Part shown: piece by piece, positions 1-10,592 of the stretch | Layout of the letters: each line of letters starts with the position of its first letter | Numbering within the stretch: the first letter of the stretch is position 1 | NCBI GenBank assembly: GCA_013813675.1 | Contig: JACCRH010000038.1 | Span: 1-21,356, forward strand | DNA from: Gemmatimonadales bacterium | GTDB lineage: Bacteria; Gemmatimonadota; Gemmatimonadetes; Gemmatimonadales; GWC2-71-9 | Direction of reading: 5' to 3' | Length of the DNA stretch: 21,356 nt | Position numbers and translations under genes: made by a program | Notes under the pieces: model-generated | The model's database searches: none | What the model saw: only the letters and a program-made list of their open reading frames with translations | What the model was told of the DNA's origin: nothing

Positions 1-145
1 CGGCGGGTGAGGGTGATCACGGCGGGCAACCTGGCCTCGCGCTATGATATGCGCGCCGGCTCATGCCGGTCCAGCTCTTGACGGTCATTCGCGAACCGGT
101 CGCACGAGGCGGCCGTCGCGGCACTCACCCGCCCGGGAGGCCGGT
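1..145. other. Left edge, no supportable gene
   Basis: I see no gene that can be defended here. The first 80 bases could be read as the end of an open frame entering from the left, ending with TGA at 79-81, but it resembles nothing I know. A TATGAT hexamer at 43-48 looks like a -10 element for the small membrane-protein pair downstream, but no -35 sits at the right distance. Confidence 0.3.
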
Positions 146-295
146 ATGCTCTGGACGATCTTCGTGATCCTGCTGGTGCTGTGGCTGCTGGGTATGGTGT
201 CGTCCTACACGATGGGTGGCTTCATTCACATCCTGCTGGTCGTGGCGCTCGCGATCATTCTCATTCGCGTGATCCAGGGACGCCGCCCGGTATGA
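146..295 (+). CDS. Lmo0937-family (DUF5670) small membrane protein
   Basis: A 49-residue protein that is almost entirely hydrophobic. One membrane segment lies at about residues 3-17, a short SSYTMGG turn follows, and a second segment runs from about 23-42 before a basic IRVIQGRRPV tail. This pattern, especially the turn and the RxIQGRR end, is that of the Lmo0937/DUF5670 family, which is widespread and has no assigned biochemical role. I chose the ATG at 146 because a GGGAGG ribosome-binding site lies five bases upstream (135-140) and because the longer frame starting at 44 adds 34 residues of non-membrane, arginine-rich sequence unlike the family. The stop codon overlaps the start of the next gene (ATGA), so the two are probably translated together. 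It probably resides in the cytoplasmic membrane. Confidence 0.85.
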   Translation: MLWTIFVILLVLWLLGMVSSYTMGGFIHILLVVALAIILIRVIQGRRPV

Positions 296-513
296 AGCCA
301 GGAACGATCATCGGCATCATCCTGATCGCGCTCGGGGTCGCGGGGTTCGCCCTGGGCGGGTTTTCCTTCACCAAGAGGGAAAAGGTGCTCGACGTCGGTC
401 CGATCGAGGCGACGGCCGATGACAAGAAGACAGTCCCCATTCCTCCGCTGCTCGCCGGCCTCGCGCTGGTGAGCGGCGTGGTACTTCTGGCTGCCAGCGC
501 CCGCAAGACATAA
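292..513 (+). CDS. Small two-pass membrane protein, unknown function
   Basis: A 73-residue protein with hydrophobic segments at about residues 5-24 and 51-69, separated by a charged, probably exposed loop of 25 residues (TKREKVLDVG then EATADDKKT). Its ATG overlaps the TGA of the preceding small membrane protein by four bases, so translational coupling is likely and the pair form a two-gene unit. The layout recalls DUF3185-type two-helix proteins, but I cannot assign it firmly. A strong GC hairpin follows the stop codon within six bases. No catalytic motif is visible, and the function is unknown. Confidence 0.7.
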   Translation: MKPGTIIGIILIALGVAGFALGGFSFTKREKVLDVGPIEATADDKKTVPIPPLLAGLALVSGVVLLAASARKT

Positions 514-518
514 CACAA

Positions 519-544
519 AGGCCGCGGGCGCCCGCCCGCGGCCT
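519..544. terminator. Hairpin between convergent genes
   Basis: A perfect 10-bp stem (519-528 with 535-544, six-base loop) lies between the stop of the small membrane-protein pair (513) and the stop of the convergent carboxypeptidase gene (569). Read on the minus strand it is followed by CTTTGTGTT, a weak T-rich tract; on the plus strand there is no T run. It probably ends transcription in both directions, mainly for the minus-strand gene. Confidence 0.6.
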
Positions 545-568
545 GCTACATCTCAACCAGCTCAGAGC

Positions 569-2086
569 TCAGCGGCTGATGCCGCCGGTCGCCACGGCGA
601 CGCTGTCACCGCCCATCTGTACTGGCGGGGCCGGCGTGCTGTCGGTGGGGATAACGACGCCATCCGCGCCCAGGTCGCGGAAGAGCTTCCACTGGGCCTG
701 CCGTGCCGCCCACGGCCGGGGCCCGTTGTACATGAGCGAGACCAGGAGCACCCCATCCGCGCCGCCCAGGTAGCCCACCACGGTCGACACCTGGCCCAGA
801 GTTCCCGTCTTGGCCCGCACTACTCCCTCCCCGGGGAATCCGCTGTTGAGGCGCCGCAGCGTGCCGGTGCCGTTGGCGGGCAGGAGCTGGGGAAAGTTCT
901 GTCCCGCGGCCGTCGCCGGGAACTTCGCGAGATAGGAGATGAACGCCGACGGCGCGACCCGGTCGTCGTAGGAGAGGCCGCTCCCGTCGGTGAGGTACAC
1001 GCCCTCGCTGGAGCCGATCACGTCGCGCACGTGCTGGGTGAGGCGCTCCGGCGCTCGGTCGCGGCCACCCGCCCACTGCAACAGCAGCTCGGCGCCGAGG
1101 TTGAGACTCCGGCGGTTGATCTCGCTGGCCAGAGAATCGAGTGGGGCGGATGCCACTTCGGCCAGGATCTGGAGCGATCCTTCGGGCGGCGCGCCGATGT
1201 AGGGCGCCCGGTTCCACGAGATTCCAGCGCGAGCCAGCGCAGAGCCCCACACCGCGTTCAGGACCACCTTGGGATCGGACGCCACCGCCGTGAGCCGCCG
1301 CTGGGAGGCCCGGATCCCTATGGTGCCGCTCACGATCCAGCCGCCGTCCTTCCGCCGGCTGAGACCGAGTCGCGAACGGCGGCCCGCTTTGGTGGTGGCG
1401 GTGACGGTGACCAGCGAGCTGATGGCCTCCGGAGCGGTTTCCACCAGGCGGGCCCGCCGGCCCACCTTGGTGCCGGGACGCACGGTGAGCCAGACGATGT
1501 TCTCGTGCAGCGTGAGGGGCCCGACCGGCGGCGCGAACAGGCGGCCGCGATGGCGGTTCGACCAGGCCGTGGGATAGATCGCGTTGGCCGGACCGTCCGC
1601 GCTCTGGACCAGAAGCGGGCCGGTCAGCTTCCTGATGCCGCCGCTGGCCAGTTGCAGGGCCAGGTCGTACAGCGTCGGCCCGGAGCCCTGGGCCCGTTCC
1701 AGCGTCGGGTCGCCGTTCAACTCCAGCGCCCAGCTACCCACCCACGCGCCAGTCTTCGGATCCACCCCGCCGATGCCCACGACCCTGGTGGAGCGCCGCG
1801 CGGCGCCTCCGAGCATGCTGCGGGCGAATCCGGTAGTGAACAGCTTGACCGTCGACGCCGGCACCATCGGCGCGTGCGGGTTCACGCTCCAGAGGATGCG
1901 ACCGGTCTGATCCGCCACGGCGATCCCCCACTGGCCAGGCGCGCGATGGGAGGTGGCTTCGTACCAGGTGGACAGCCGGTAGGCGAGGCCGCCGTCCGCC
2001 ACCTGTGCGACGGCGGAGGAAGGCATGAGCAGCGCGGTAGCCAGGCCCAGGGCCGAGGCCGAACGAATCAACGACAGTGGCGGCAA
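569..2086 (-). CDS. dacB: D-alanyl-D-alanine carboxypeptidase/endopeptidase, PBP4 type (peptidase S13)
   Basis: A periplasmic penicillin-binding protein that trims or cleaves peptidoglycan cross-links. The 505 residues are close to the usual PBP4 length. An N-terminal signal peptide is visible (about residues 1-28, cleavage near SAVAQ). The three active-site motifs are all present: S78-T-V-K81 (nucleophile serine and lysine), S327-L-N329, and K426-T-G428. The DGSGLS stretch (367-372) typical of the S13 family is also present. About 240 residues separate the first two motifs, as expected for the family's inserted domains. The start is a TTG at 2084-2086 with AGGA six bases upstream; no in-frame ATG gives a better signal peptide. 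The gene stands alone, converging on the small membrane-protein genes. I am sure of the family; carboxypeptidase versus endopeptidase activity cannot be told from sequence. Confidence 0.92.
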   Translation of the reverse strand: MPPLSLIRSASALGLATALLMPSSAVAQVADGGLAYRLSTWYEATSHRAPGQWGIAVADQTGRILWSVNPHAPMVPASTVKLFTTGFARSMLGGAARRSTRVVGIGGVDPKTGAWVGSWALELNGDPTLERAQGSGPTLYDLALQLASGGIRKLTGPLLVQSADGPANAIYPTAWSNRHRGRLFAPPVGPLTLHENIVWLTVRPGTKVGRRARLVETAPEAISSLVTVTATTKAGRRSRLGLSRRKDGGWIVSGTIGIRASQRRLTAVASDPKVVLNAVWGSALARAGISWNRAPYIGAPPEGSLQILAEVASAPLDSLASEINRRSLNLGAELLLQWAGGRDRAPERLTQHVRDVIGSSEGVYLTDGSGLSYDDRVAPSAFISYLAKFPATAAGQNFPQLLPANGTGTLRRLNSGFPGEGVVRAKTGTLGQVSTVVGYLGGADGVLLVSLMYNGPRPWAARQAQWKLFRDLGADGVVIPTDSTPAPPVQMGGDSVAVATGGISR

Positions 2087-2321
2087 GTGCGATCCTGTGA
2101 ACGCGATACTTGGCAGCGTGCAAGAATGTAGGGCGGTTCGGACGGCTAGTGCGGGAACGCCACGAGGCAGCCCCGCAGGAATCTCTCGGTCCAGGCCTCG
2201 ATGTCAAGCTTAAGACCAGATCCCGTAGAGGGTTATACCGAGGAAGCGGGAGTCTGGGTTCAGCAGTCGGCGGCGAACCGGCCGCGACGGCCCGACTTAG
2301 GAGCAAGGACCAGGCCGGTGA
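2087..2321. other. Intergenic, no gene seen
   Basis: This is the first part of a 511-bp gap between dacB and the acyl-CoA dehydrogenase gene. Several short frames are open on both strands, but none has a plausible start, ribosome site or family-like composition. It must contain the dacB promoter on the minus strand; a weak candidate -10 (ATTCTT, at 2122-2127) lies 35 bases upstream of the TTG start. No RNA structure was recognised. Confidence 0.4.
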
Positions 2322-2501
2322 CTTGGGGGTCGTGAGACCGGTCACGGCTCCGCTCCCGACACCACCGGCGCCGCGGCTCAGGATACCAGCACGACGGGTT
2401 GGAGCGACACGACCAGCGCGACCGGAGTGGACACCTCCGGCATGTCCGGTATGAGTGACACGACCAGCGGCCAGTTTCCTTCGGACTCGACCGCTCAGTA
2501 A
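2322..2501 (+). pseudogene. Start-less remnant of a secreted or lipoprotein-like C-terminus
   Basis: This frame ends with TAA at 2499-2501 and, from about 2340, reads as a low-complexity tail rich in Ser, Thr, Asp and Gly, with repeated DTTS units (PDTTG, QDTSTTG, SDTTSATG, SDTTSGQ). That composition is typical of the exposed end of a secreted protein and unlike random GC-rich frames nearby. The frame is closed upstream by TGA at 2319-2321, and there is no ATG, GTG or TTG before the middle of the tail. It therefore looks like the 3' end of a gene whose front has been lost or frameshifted. A short hairpin directly after the stop supports it having been a real gene end. The alternative is a chance open frame. 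Confidence 0.35.
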
Positions 2502-2505
2502 TGAG

Positions 2506-2521
2506 CCCGCCTGAGGGCGGG
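2506..2521 (+). terminator. Short GC hairpin after the remnant gene
   Basis: A 6-bp all-GC stem (2506-2511 with 2516-2521) with a TGAG loop begins four bases after the TAA of the coding remnant. No T run follows. It is a possible terminator for the lost plus-strand gene. Confidence 0.35.
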
Positions 2522-2547
2522 ATCGTCGATCCCTGACCGTGGCAACG

Positions 2548-2577
2548 CGAGGGGGGCGCTACCGGGCGCCCCCCTCG
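2548..2577. terminator. Strong hairpin downstream of the acyl-CoA dehydrogenase gene
   Basis: A perfect 12-bp stem (2548-2559 with 2566-2577) with a six-base TACCGG loop lies 20 bases past the stop of the minus-strand acyl-CoA dehydrogenase gene, and between it and the convergent plus-strand remnant. Neither side has a run of T, but its strength and convergent position make a bidirectional terminator the natural reading. Confidence 0.6.
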
Positions 2578-2597
2578 TGCGTCGGTATCCCGCAGGT

Positions 2598-3764
2598 CTA
2601 CCGCAGCATGCCCTTCGCGATGGTCTGAAGCTGCATGTTGCTGGTGCCTTCGTAGATGGTGCCGATCTTGGCGTCCCGGTAATACTTCTCCGCGGGATAC
2701 TCCTTGGAGTAACCGTACCCGCCGAAAAGCTCGAGGCAGTTCGACGTCGTCCGATCGGCCACCTGGGAGCTGAAGAGCTTGGCCATTGCCGCCTGCTGCT
2801 GGAACGGGTGGCCGGCGTCCTTGAGCCGGGCCGCGTTGTACACCATGAGGCGGGCTGCCTCCAGGTCGGTGGCCATCTGGGCGAGCTGGAACTGCACCCC
2901 TTGGAACTCGGCGACCGCCTTGCCGAACTGCTTGCGCTCCTTGACGTAGTTGGTCGCGGCCTCGAGCGCGCCGCTGCCCACTCCGATCATCTGGGCTCCG
3001 ATGCCGATCCGCCCCTCGTTGAGCGTCTCGATTGCGATCTTGTATCCCTGTCCCACCGGGCCGAGCACATTCTCGTCGGGCACGACGCACTGCTCCAGGA
3101 TCAGCTCGGTAGTGCTGGAGGCCCGGATGCCGAGCTTGTTCTCCTTCTTGCCCACCGAGAAGCCGGGAAAGTCGCGCTCCACGACGAAGCCGGTGATGCC
3201 CTTGTAGCCCTTGGCGAAATCGGTGTTGGCGAAGACGATGAACGCCCCGGCCTCGGCGCCGTTGGTGATCCAGAACTTCCGGCCGGTGAGCTCCCAGTGG
3301 TCGCCGCGCCGCTCGGCTTTGGTGGCCAGCGCGAACGCATCGCTGCCGCTGCCCGGCTCGGAGAGCGCGAACGCGCCCAGTAGGCCGGAGGTGAGGCGGG
3401 GAAAGAGGCGGCCGTGCTGCTCGGCGTTGCCCCAGCGGAGCAGCGCGTTGTTGACCAGGGTGTTGTGGACGTCCACGTAGATGGCCGCGGAGGCGTCCAC
3501 CCGGGCCAGCTCCTCGATCGCGAGCACCGCCAAGAAGATGGAGCCCCCCGCGCCGCCGAGGGCCTCGGGCACCTCGATGCCCATCAGCCCCAGCTCGAAG
3601 AACCGTGGAATGAGCGACGGCTCGAACCGGGCGGCTTCGTCCATCGCTTGGACCAGCGGCCTCACCTCCGACTCGGCAAACTCCCGGACCGCGTCGCGGA
3701 ACATGCTCTCTTCTTCGGACAGCATGGTGAGCGCGGGGGTCGCCGCGGACACGGTGTCGGTCAT
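2598..3764 (-). CDS. Acyl-CoA dehydrogenase (short/branched-chain type)
   Basis: A flavoprotein of 388 residues that oxidises an acyl-CoA to the 2-enoyl-CoA, passing electrons to electron-transfer flavoprotein. All family hallmarks are present: an N-terminal helical domain, the FAD/substrate stretch LSEPGSGSDA followed by FWITNG in the central beta domain, and the C-terminal helical domain with RIGIGAQMIG, FGGYGY and IYEGTSNMQ. Glu372 in YEGTS is the position of the catalytic base in medium- and short-chain enzymes. The start at ATG 3764 is chosen because GAGAAGG lies just upstream; the frame continues 27 codons further, but that extension is arginine- and proline-rich and covers the promoter region. 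The gene is alone, divergent from the MetF-like gene. The substrate (straight short-chain, branched or other) is not determinable here. Confidence 0.93.
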   Translation of the reverse strand: MTDTVSAATPALTMLSEEESMFRDAVREFAESEVRPLVQAMDEAARFEPSLIPRFFELGLMGIEVPEALGGAGGSIFLAVLAIEELARVDASAAIYVDVHNTLVNNALLRWGNAEQHGRLFPRLTSGLLGAFALSEPGSGSDAFALATKAERRGDHWELTGRKFWITNGAEAGAFIVFANTDFAKGYKGITGFVVERDFPGFSVGKKENKLGIRASSTTELILEQCVVPDENVLGPVGQGYKIAIETLNEGRIGIGAQMIGVGSGALEAATNYVKERKQFGKAVAEFQGVQFQLAQMATDLEAARLMVYNAARLKDAGHPFQQQAAMAKLFSSQVADRTTSNCLELFGGYGYSKEYPAEKYYRDAKIGTIYEGTSNMQLQTIAKGMLR

Positions 3765-3797
3765 CGGCCTTCTCGGCGTGAGTGAACGTATTCGGTC

Positions 3798-3826
3798 AAG
3801 ATACGGGCGCGGCGGCGAAGGGACAA
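3798..3826 (-). promoter_or_regulatory. Candidate promoter of the acyl-CoA dehydrogenase gene
   Basis: On the minus strand TTGTCC (3821-3826) and TATCTT (3798-3803) are separated by exactly 17 bases, giving a start site about 27 bases before the ATG at 3764. It lies in the 84-bp gap between two divergent genes. The -35/-10 pair is good for so GC-rich a genome, but it was found by eye only. Confidence 0.4.
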
Positions 3827-3848
3827 AGGGCTTACGTTTCGCCACTGG

Positions 3849-4715
3849 ATGTTCACCGCCCCGACTCCCGGCCAGTCATCCGTCGTCCGCCGCCTCGCCG
3901 AAGACCGCCCTCTCATCGCGGTCGAGCTGCGTCCGCCGCGGAGCGGCATGTCCTACGACGCCAGCGTGGATGCCTGGATCGACATGTACCACTCGATCCG
4001 GCGGCTGGACCGGCAGGATACCCTGATCTTTCTCACCGACAACGCCATCGGCCAGGCGGAGGAGGAAAACCTCTCCCACCTCACGGCCAATCTGGCGGGC
4101 GAGCTGGCGCCGGGGCGGATCGTCCCGTTCCTGACCGCGAAGCACTCGCTGGACTACATCCAGCTCTACGCCACGCGGGCGGCGTCCCACGGATTCGAGG
4201 CGCTGACCGTGGTAGGCGGCGACGCGTCGGGCGGGTTGCCCCGGTGCTTTCCCCACGCCTACCAGCTCCGGCAGTGGCTCCGCCGGCGGGTGCCCTCCCT
4301 CGGCCTGGGCGGCTGGGTGAACCCGCTGCGGAATCCGGCCGAACAGGTGGACTTCGTGCTGGATCCGGAATTCGAGGCGGAGTTCTATCTCACCCAGATC
4401 GTTTCGCACCATTCGCTCGACCGGGTGGAACGGTTCATGGCGGAGGCGCGGCAGCGCCGGGTTCCTTACCCGGGAGTGTTCGGGGTCTTTCTCTACCGGA
4501 GCGCCAACCCCCGGACCTTGCAACAGCTCGGGAGCTTCTTCCCGGTGCCGGCCGAGGGCGTGACCCGTGACTTCGAGGAGGGACTGTCGCCGGAGGAGAT
4601 CTGCGCCCGCAGCATTCGAGCCTTGCGGGAGGCGGGGGTGGACAAAGTCTACGTGAGCAACCTCGGGTTCGATCGGCCCGACGCAAGATACCGGAGAATC
4701 CTGGAGTTGTTGTAG
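3849..4715 (+). CDS. Stand-alone methylenetetrahydrofolate reductase-like TIM-barrel protein
   Basis: A 288-residue protein with the length and key residues of MetF, which reduces 5,10-methylene- to 5-methyl-tetrahydrofolate using FAD. Glu26 in VELRPPR corresponds to the catalytic Glu of the EFFPPR motif in E. coli MetF. Asp125 in VVGGD corresponds to the flavin-tuning Asp of the RGD motif. Gln183 in YLTQ corresponds to the folate-binding Gln of the FxxTQ motif. Outside these positions it is divergent: the strand after the active site reads FLTDNAIGQAEEE rather than a canonical MetF sequence, so it may act on another folate or pterin substrate or be a paralogue of altered role. The ATG at 3849 has no clear ribosome site. 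It converges on the fused methyltransferase/MetF gene, 45 bases away, which carries a more canonical reductase domain. Confidence 0.72.
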   Translation: MFTAPTPGQSSVVRRLAEDRPLIAVELRPPRSGMSYDASVDAWIDMYHSIRRLDRQDTLIFLTDNAIGQAEEENLSHLTANLAGELAPGRIVPFLTAKHSLDYIQLYATRAASHGFEALTVVGGDASGGLPRCFPHAYQLRQWLRRRVPSLGLGGWVNPLRNPAEQVDFVLDPEFEAEFYLTQIVSHHSLDRVERFMAEARQRRVPYPGVFGVFLYRSANPRTLQQLGSFFPVPAEGVTRDFEEGLSPEEICARSIRALREAGVDKVYVSNLGFDRPDARYRRILELL

Positions 4716-4760
4716 TCGGCGAGCTGTTGTACTCGGGGTGAATATGCGCAACCGCCCGAG

Positions 4761-6608
4761 CTAGGCCGTCGGTTGCCCGAGTGCCTCCAGTGCCACCTCG
4801 GGCCGGCCGCCCGGTGCGCTCACCTGAACCCCTTGGACCATCCCTCGCACCGCCTGGAGAACTTCCTGCGCAATGCGGATGCCCTCGGCGTGAGCTGCAC
4901 CCGCTCCGGCCGCTTCCGCCCGCCGCATCCGTTCCAGCACTGATTCGGGCACCTGGGCGCCGGGCACTTCATTGGCCAGGAACTCCGCGTTGCGCAGTGA
5001 GGTGAGGGGCCAGATCCCGGCGATGACCGGGATGCGCCAGGGTGCGATCCGCTCGAGGAAGCCGGCCAGCTCATCCGGATCGAACACCGGCTGGGTGACG
5101 GCAAACTCCGCCCCTGCCTCCACCTTCCAGCGGAAGCGCTCGAGCTCCCGTTCCCGATCGACCGCGCCATGGTTGGCCGCCACGCCGATCACGAACCGGG
5201 TGGGCTCGCCGATCGAAGTGCCGCCGGGATCGAGCCCCTGATTGAGCCGGCACACCACGTTGGTGAGTCCGATGCTGTCGATGTCGAACACCGCCGTGGA
5301 GTCGGGATAGGGCCCCGCGGTCGGCGGGTCTCCGGTAACGATCAGCACGTTTCTGAGCCCGCCGCCTGCGGCCCCCAGCAGATCGCTCAACATGCCGAGC
5401 ATGTTCCGGTCGCGGCAGGTGTAGTGGAACACGGTCTCCAACCCCACCTCGCGCTCCACGAGGAGCGCGGCGGGCACTACGCCCATCCGGCTCTGTGCGC
5501 GTGGCCCGTCCACCAGGTTGACCGCGTCCACTCCCGCCGCGCGGAGCGCCCGGCATTGCTCCAGCATGGTCGTGGGTTGCCATCCGCGCGGGGGCACGAT
5601 TTCCACGCTCCGGAGGAACGCGCCGGTAGCGAGCTTCCTGCCCCATTCCGATCGCGCCGCCAGCGACACCGGCCGGGCCCCCGTCGCCTGCGATGGCGGG
5701 ATCGGCGGCGTGCCCACCACGACCCGCCTGGGCCGGGCGTCCGCGATGCACTCCCTGATCCGGCGGATGTGCTCGGGCGTCGTTCCGCAGCACCCGCCGA
5801 TGAACCGTGTGCCCCCCGCGATCAGTCGGCGGGCGTATTGCGCCATGTAGTCCGGGCTGGCGAGATAGATCCGCCGGTCACCCACGGCCCGGGGCAGGCC
5901 GGCGTTCGGCTGAGCCGACAGCGGAGTGGCGGTAACCTCGGCCATGCGCTCGATGGCCTCCAGCATAGGAGCGGGGCCCACCGAGCAGTTGAGGCCGACC
6001 ACGTCGGCGCCCCATTCGACCAGCCGGGCGGCGATCGTCTCCACCGGGGTGCCGTAGGAGGTGTTCCCATCCTCCCCCACGGTCATCTGGGCGATCACGG
6101 GCAGCTCCGGAGCCGCGGCCCGCGCAGCCTCCAACGCGGCGTGAATCTCCTCCAGGTCGCTGAAGGTCTCGAGGATGAAACCGTCCACGCCGCCCTCCGC
6201 CAGCCCGCGTGTCTGCCGGGTGAAGTGGGCTAGGGCCTCGCTCTTCGCGGTCGGGCCCCAGGGCTCGATCCTGATGCCCAGCGGCCCGATCGCACCCACT
6301 ACCTGGGCCCGGCCGCGGGCGGCCCGGTGCGCCAATCCGGCGGCGGCGCGGTTGATCTCCTCGGTCTGCTCTTCCAGCCCAAAGGCCGAGAGCTTGACCG
6401 GGTTGGCGCCGAAAGTGTTGGTCTCGATGATGCCGGCTCCGGCCCGCACGTACGCCTCGTGAACCTCCTGCACCAGGCCGGGTTGCTTGAGGGTCAGCTC
6501 GTCGTAACAGACGTTGACGAACACCCCGCGGTTGTACAGCATCGTGCCCATCGCGCCGTCCAGGAGGTGGACGCGGGAGTCGGTGATGAGATCTCGGAGG
6601 GTAGCCAT
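4761..6608 (-). CDS. Bifunctional homocysteine S-methyltransferase / methylenetetrahydrofolate reductase
   Basis: A 615-residue two-domain fusion of the kind typified by Bacillus YitJ. Residues about 5-295 are a zinc-dependent homocysteine methyltransferase barrel, with LLDGAMGT near the N-terminus and the three zinc-ligand cysteines C208 (GLNCS) and C273/C274 (GGCCGTTP). Residues about 325-595 are a MetF-type reductase barrel with Glu337 in VEIVPPR, Asp427 in VTGDPP and the TQPVFD motif (505-510). Together they could make 5-methyl-tetrahydrofolate and use it, or another methyl donor, to methylate homocysteine; no cobalamin domain is present. The gene follows metH in the same direction after 125 bp that hold a long palindrome, so it is probably co-transcribed and under the same SAM control. 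The ATG lacks a recognisable ribosome site. Confidence 0.92.
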   Translation of the reverse strand: MATLRDLITDSRVHLLDGAMGTMLYNRGVFVNVCYDELTLKQPGLVQEVHEAYVRAGAGIIETNTFGANPVKLSAFGLEEQTEEINRAAAGLAHRAARGRAQVVGAIGPLGIRIEPWGPTAKSEALAHFTRQTRGLAEGGVDGFILETFSDLEEIHAALEAARAAAPELPVIAQMTVGEDGNTSYGTPVETIAARLVEWGADVVGLNCSVGPAPMLEAIERMAEVTATPLSAQPNAGLPRAVGDRRIYLASPDYMAQYARRLIAGGTRFIGGCCGTTPEHIRRIRECIADARPRRVVVGTPPIPPSQATGARPVSLAARSEWGRKLATGAFLRSVEIVPPRGWQPTTMLEQCRALRAAGVDAVNLVDGPRAQSRMGVVPAALLVEREVGLETVFHYTCRDRNMLGMLSDLLGAAGGGLRNVLIVTGDPPTAGPYPDSTAVFDIDSIGLTNVVCRLNQGLDPGGTSIGEPTRFVIGVAANHGAVDRERELERFRWKVEAGAEFAVTQPVFDPDELAGFLERIAPWRIPVIAGIWPLTSLRNAEFLANEVPGAQVPESVLERMRRAEAAGAGAAHAEGIRIAQEVLQAVRGMVQGVQVSAPGGRPEVALEALGQPTA

Positions 6609-6641
6609 GTTATCGAGTAGTCACGCTGCAAGGTGTCATAG

Positions 6642-6711
6642 GTGTCATCCTGAGCGAAGCGAAGGAGCCATCAATCAGGTCATGCCTCCTTCGCTTCGCT
6701 CAGGATGACAC
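6642..6711. repeat. Palindromic intergenic repeat, copy 1 (GTCATCCTGAGCG family)
   Basis: A perfect 26-bp inverted repeat (6642-6667 with 6686-6711) with an 18-base loop. The arms begin GTGTCATCCTGAGCG and contain AGCGAAGGAG. This is the interspersed repeat whose translations appear in protein databases as spurious 'CHPERSEG' peptides. It lies between metH and the fused methyltransferase gene, so any transcript covering both would carry a very stable hairpin, which could stabilise the upstream message or attenuate the downstream gene. A second, diverged copy lies at 16678-16754. Confidence 0.92.
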
Positions 6712-6733
6712 TCGTGACATTACTTCGACATGC

Positions 6734-10465
<3,732 letters not shown>

Positions 10466-10486
10466 GGCCGACAGAGTGCCTCCTAC

Positions 10487-10518
10487 AAAAAAAATCCCCG
10501 GGCTAAAGCGCCACGGGG
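10487..10518 (-). terminator. Intrinsic terminator in the metH leader (attenuator)
   Basis: On the minus strand CCCCG-T-GGC, a six-base loop GCTTTA, and GCC-CGGGG form an 8-bp stem with one bulged T (10514-10518 with 10496-10500; 10510-10512 with 10501-10503). It is followed by A and eight T residues (10487-10494). It lies between the riboswitch aptamer and the AGGAGG ribosome site of metH, so it can only serve to stop transcription before metH. It is the expression platform of the riboswitch. Confidence 0.85.
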
Positions 10519-10521
10519 CAA

Positions 10522-10570
10522 GCGTTTTAGCGATTGTTTAACGTGGCCGCAAGCAGCGCAAATCGCCACG
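10522..10570 (-). ncRNA. SAM-II (SAM_alpha) riboswitch aptamer upstream of metH
   Basis: Read on the minus strand from 10570: a 6-bp P1 stem CGTGGC/GCCACG (10565-10570 with 10542-10547) closes a 17-base loop that starts GATTT and ends CTTGCG. It is followed by TTAAACAATC and the conserved GCTAAAA element (10525-10531). This matches, stem for stem and with the same loop length, the SAM-II class as I remember it (GAUUU...UUGC in the loop, a U/A-rich linker, then GCUAAAA). A GCG in the loop can pair with the CGC after GCTAAAA, as needed for the class's pseudoknot. Its position ahead of metH and of an intrinsic terminator fits repression by SAM. The lowest-certainty parts are the exact ends and the pseudoknot register. 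Confidence 0.9.
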
Positions 10571-10592
10571 GATTCGATTGTCGTACTCCTGG

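Noticed and set aside
606..1250. Alternative minus-strand frame inside dacB
   Set aside because: Out-of-frame shadow. The dacB frame carries all three penicillin-binding-protein motifs over the same stretch.
2110..2454. 114-codon plus-strand frame in the dacB/acyl-CoA dehydrogenase gap
   Set aside because: No ribosome site and random GC-rich composition. It overlaps, in a different frame, the more protein-like tail ending at 2501.
4732..4760. Possible terminator between the convergent MetF-like and fusion genes
   Set aside because: Only a 6-bp stem (CTCGGG/CCCGAG) with a 17-base loop and no T run. Too weak to list.
6514..6708. Small plus-strand frame containing CHPERSEG
   Set aside because: The peptide is the translation of the palindromic repeat, a well-known false gene. 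A similar frame at 16668-16955 was rejected for the same reason.
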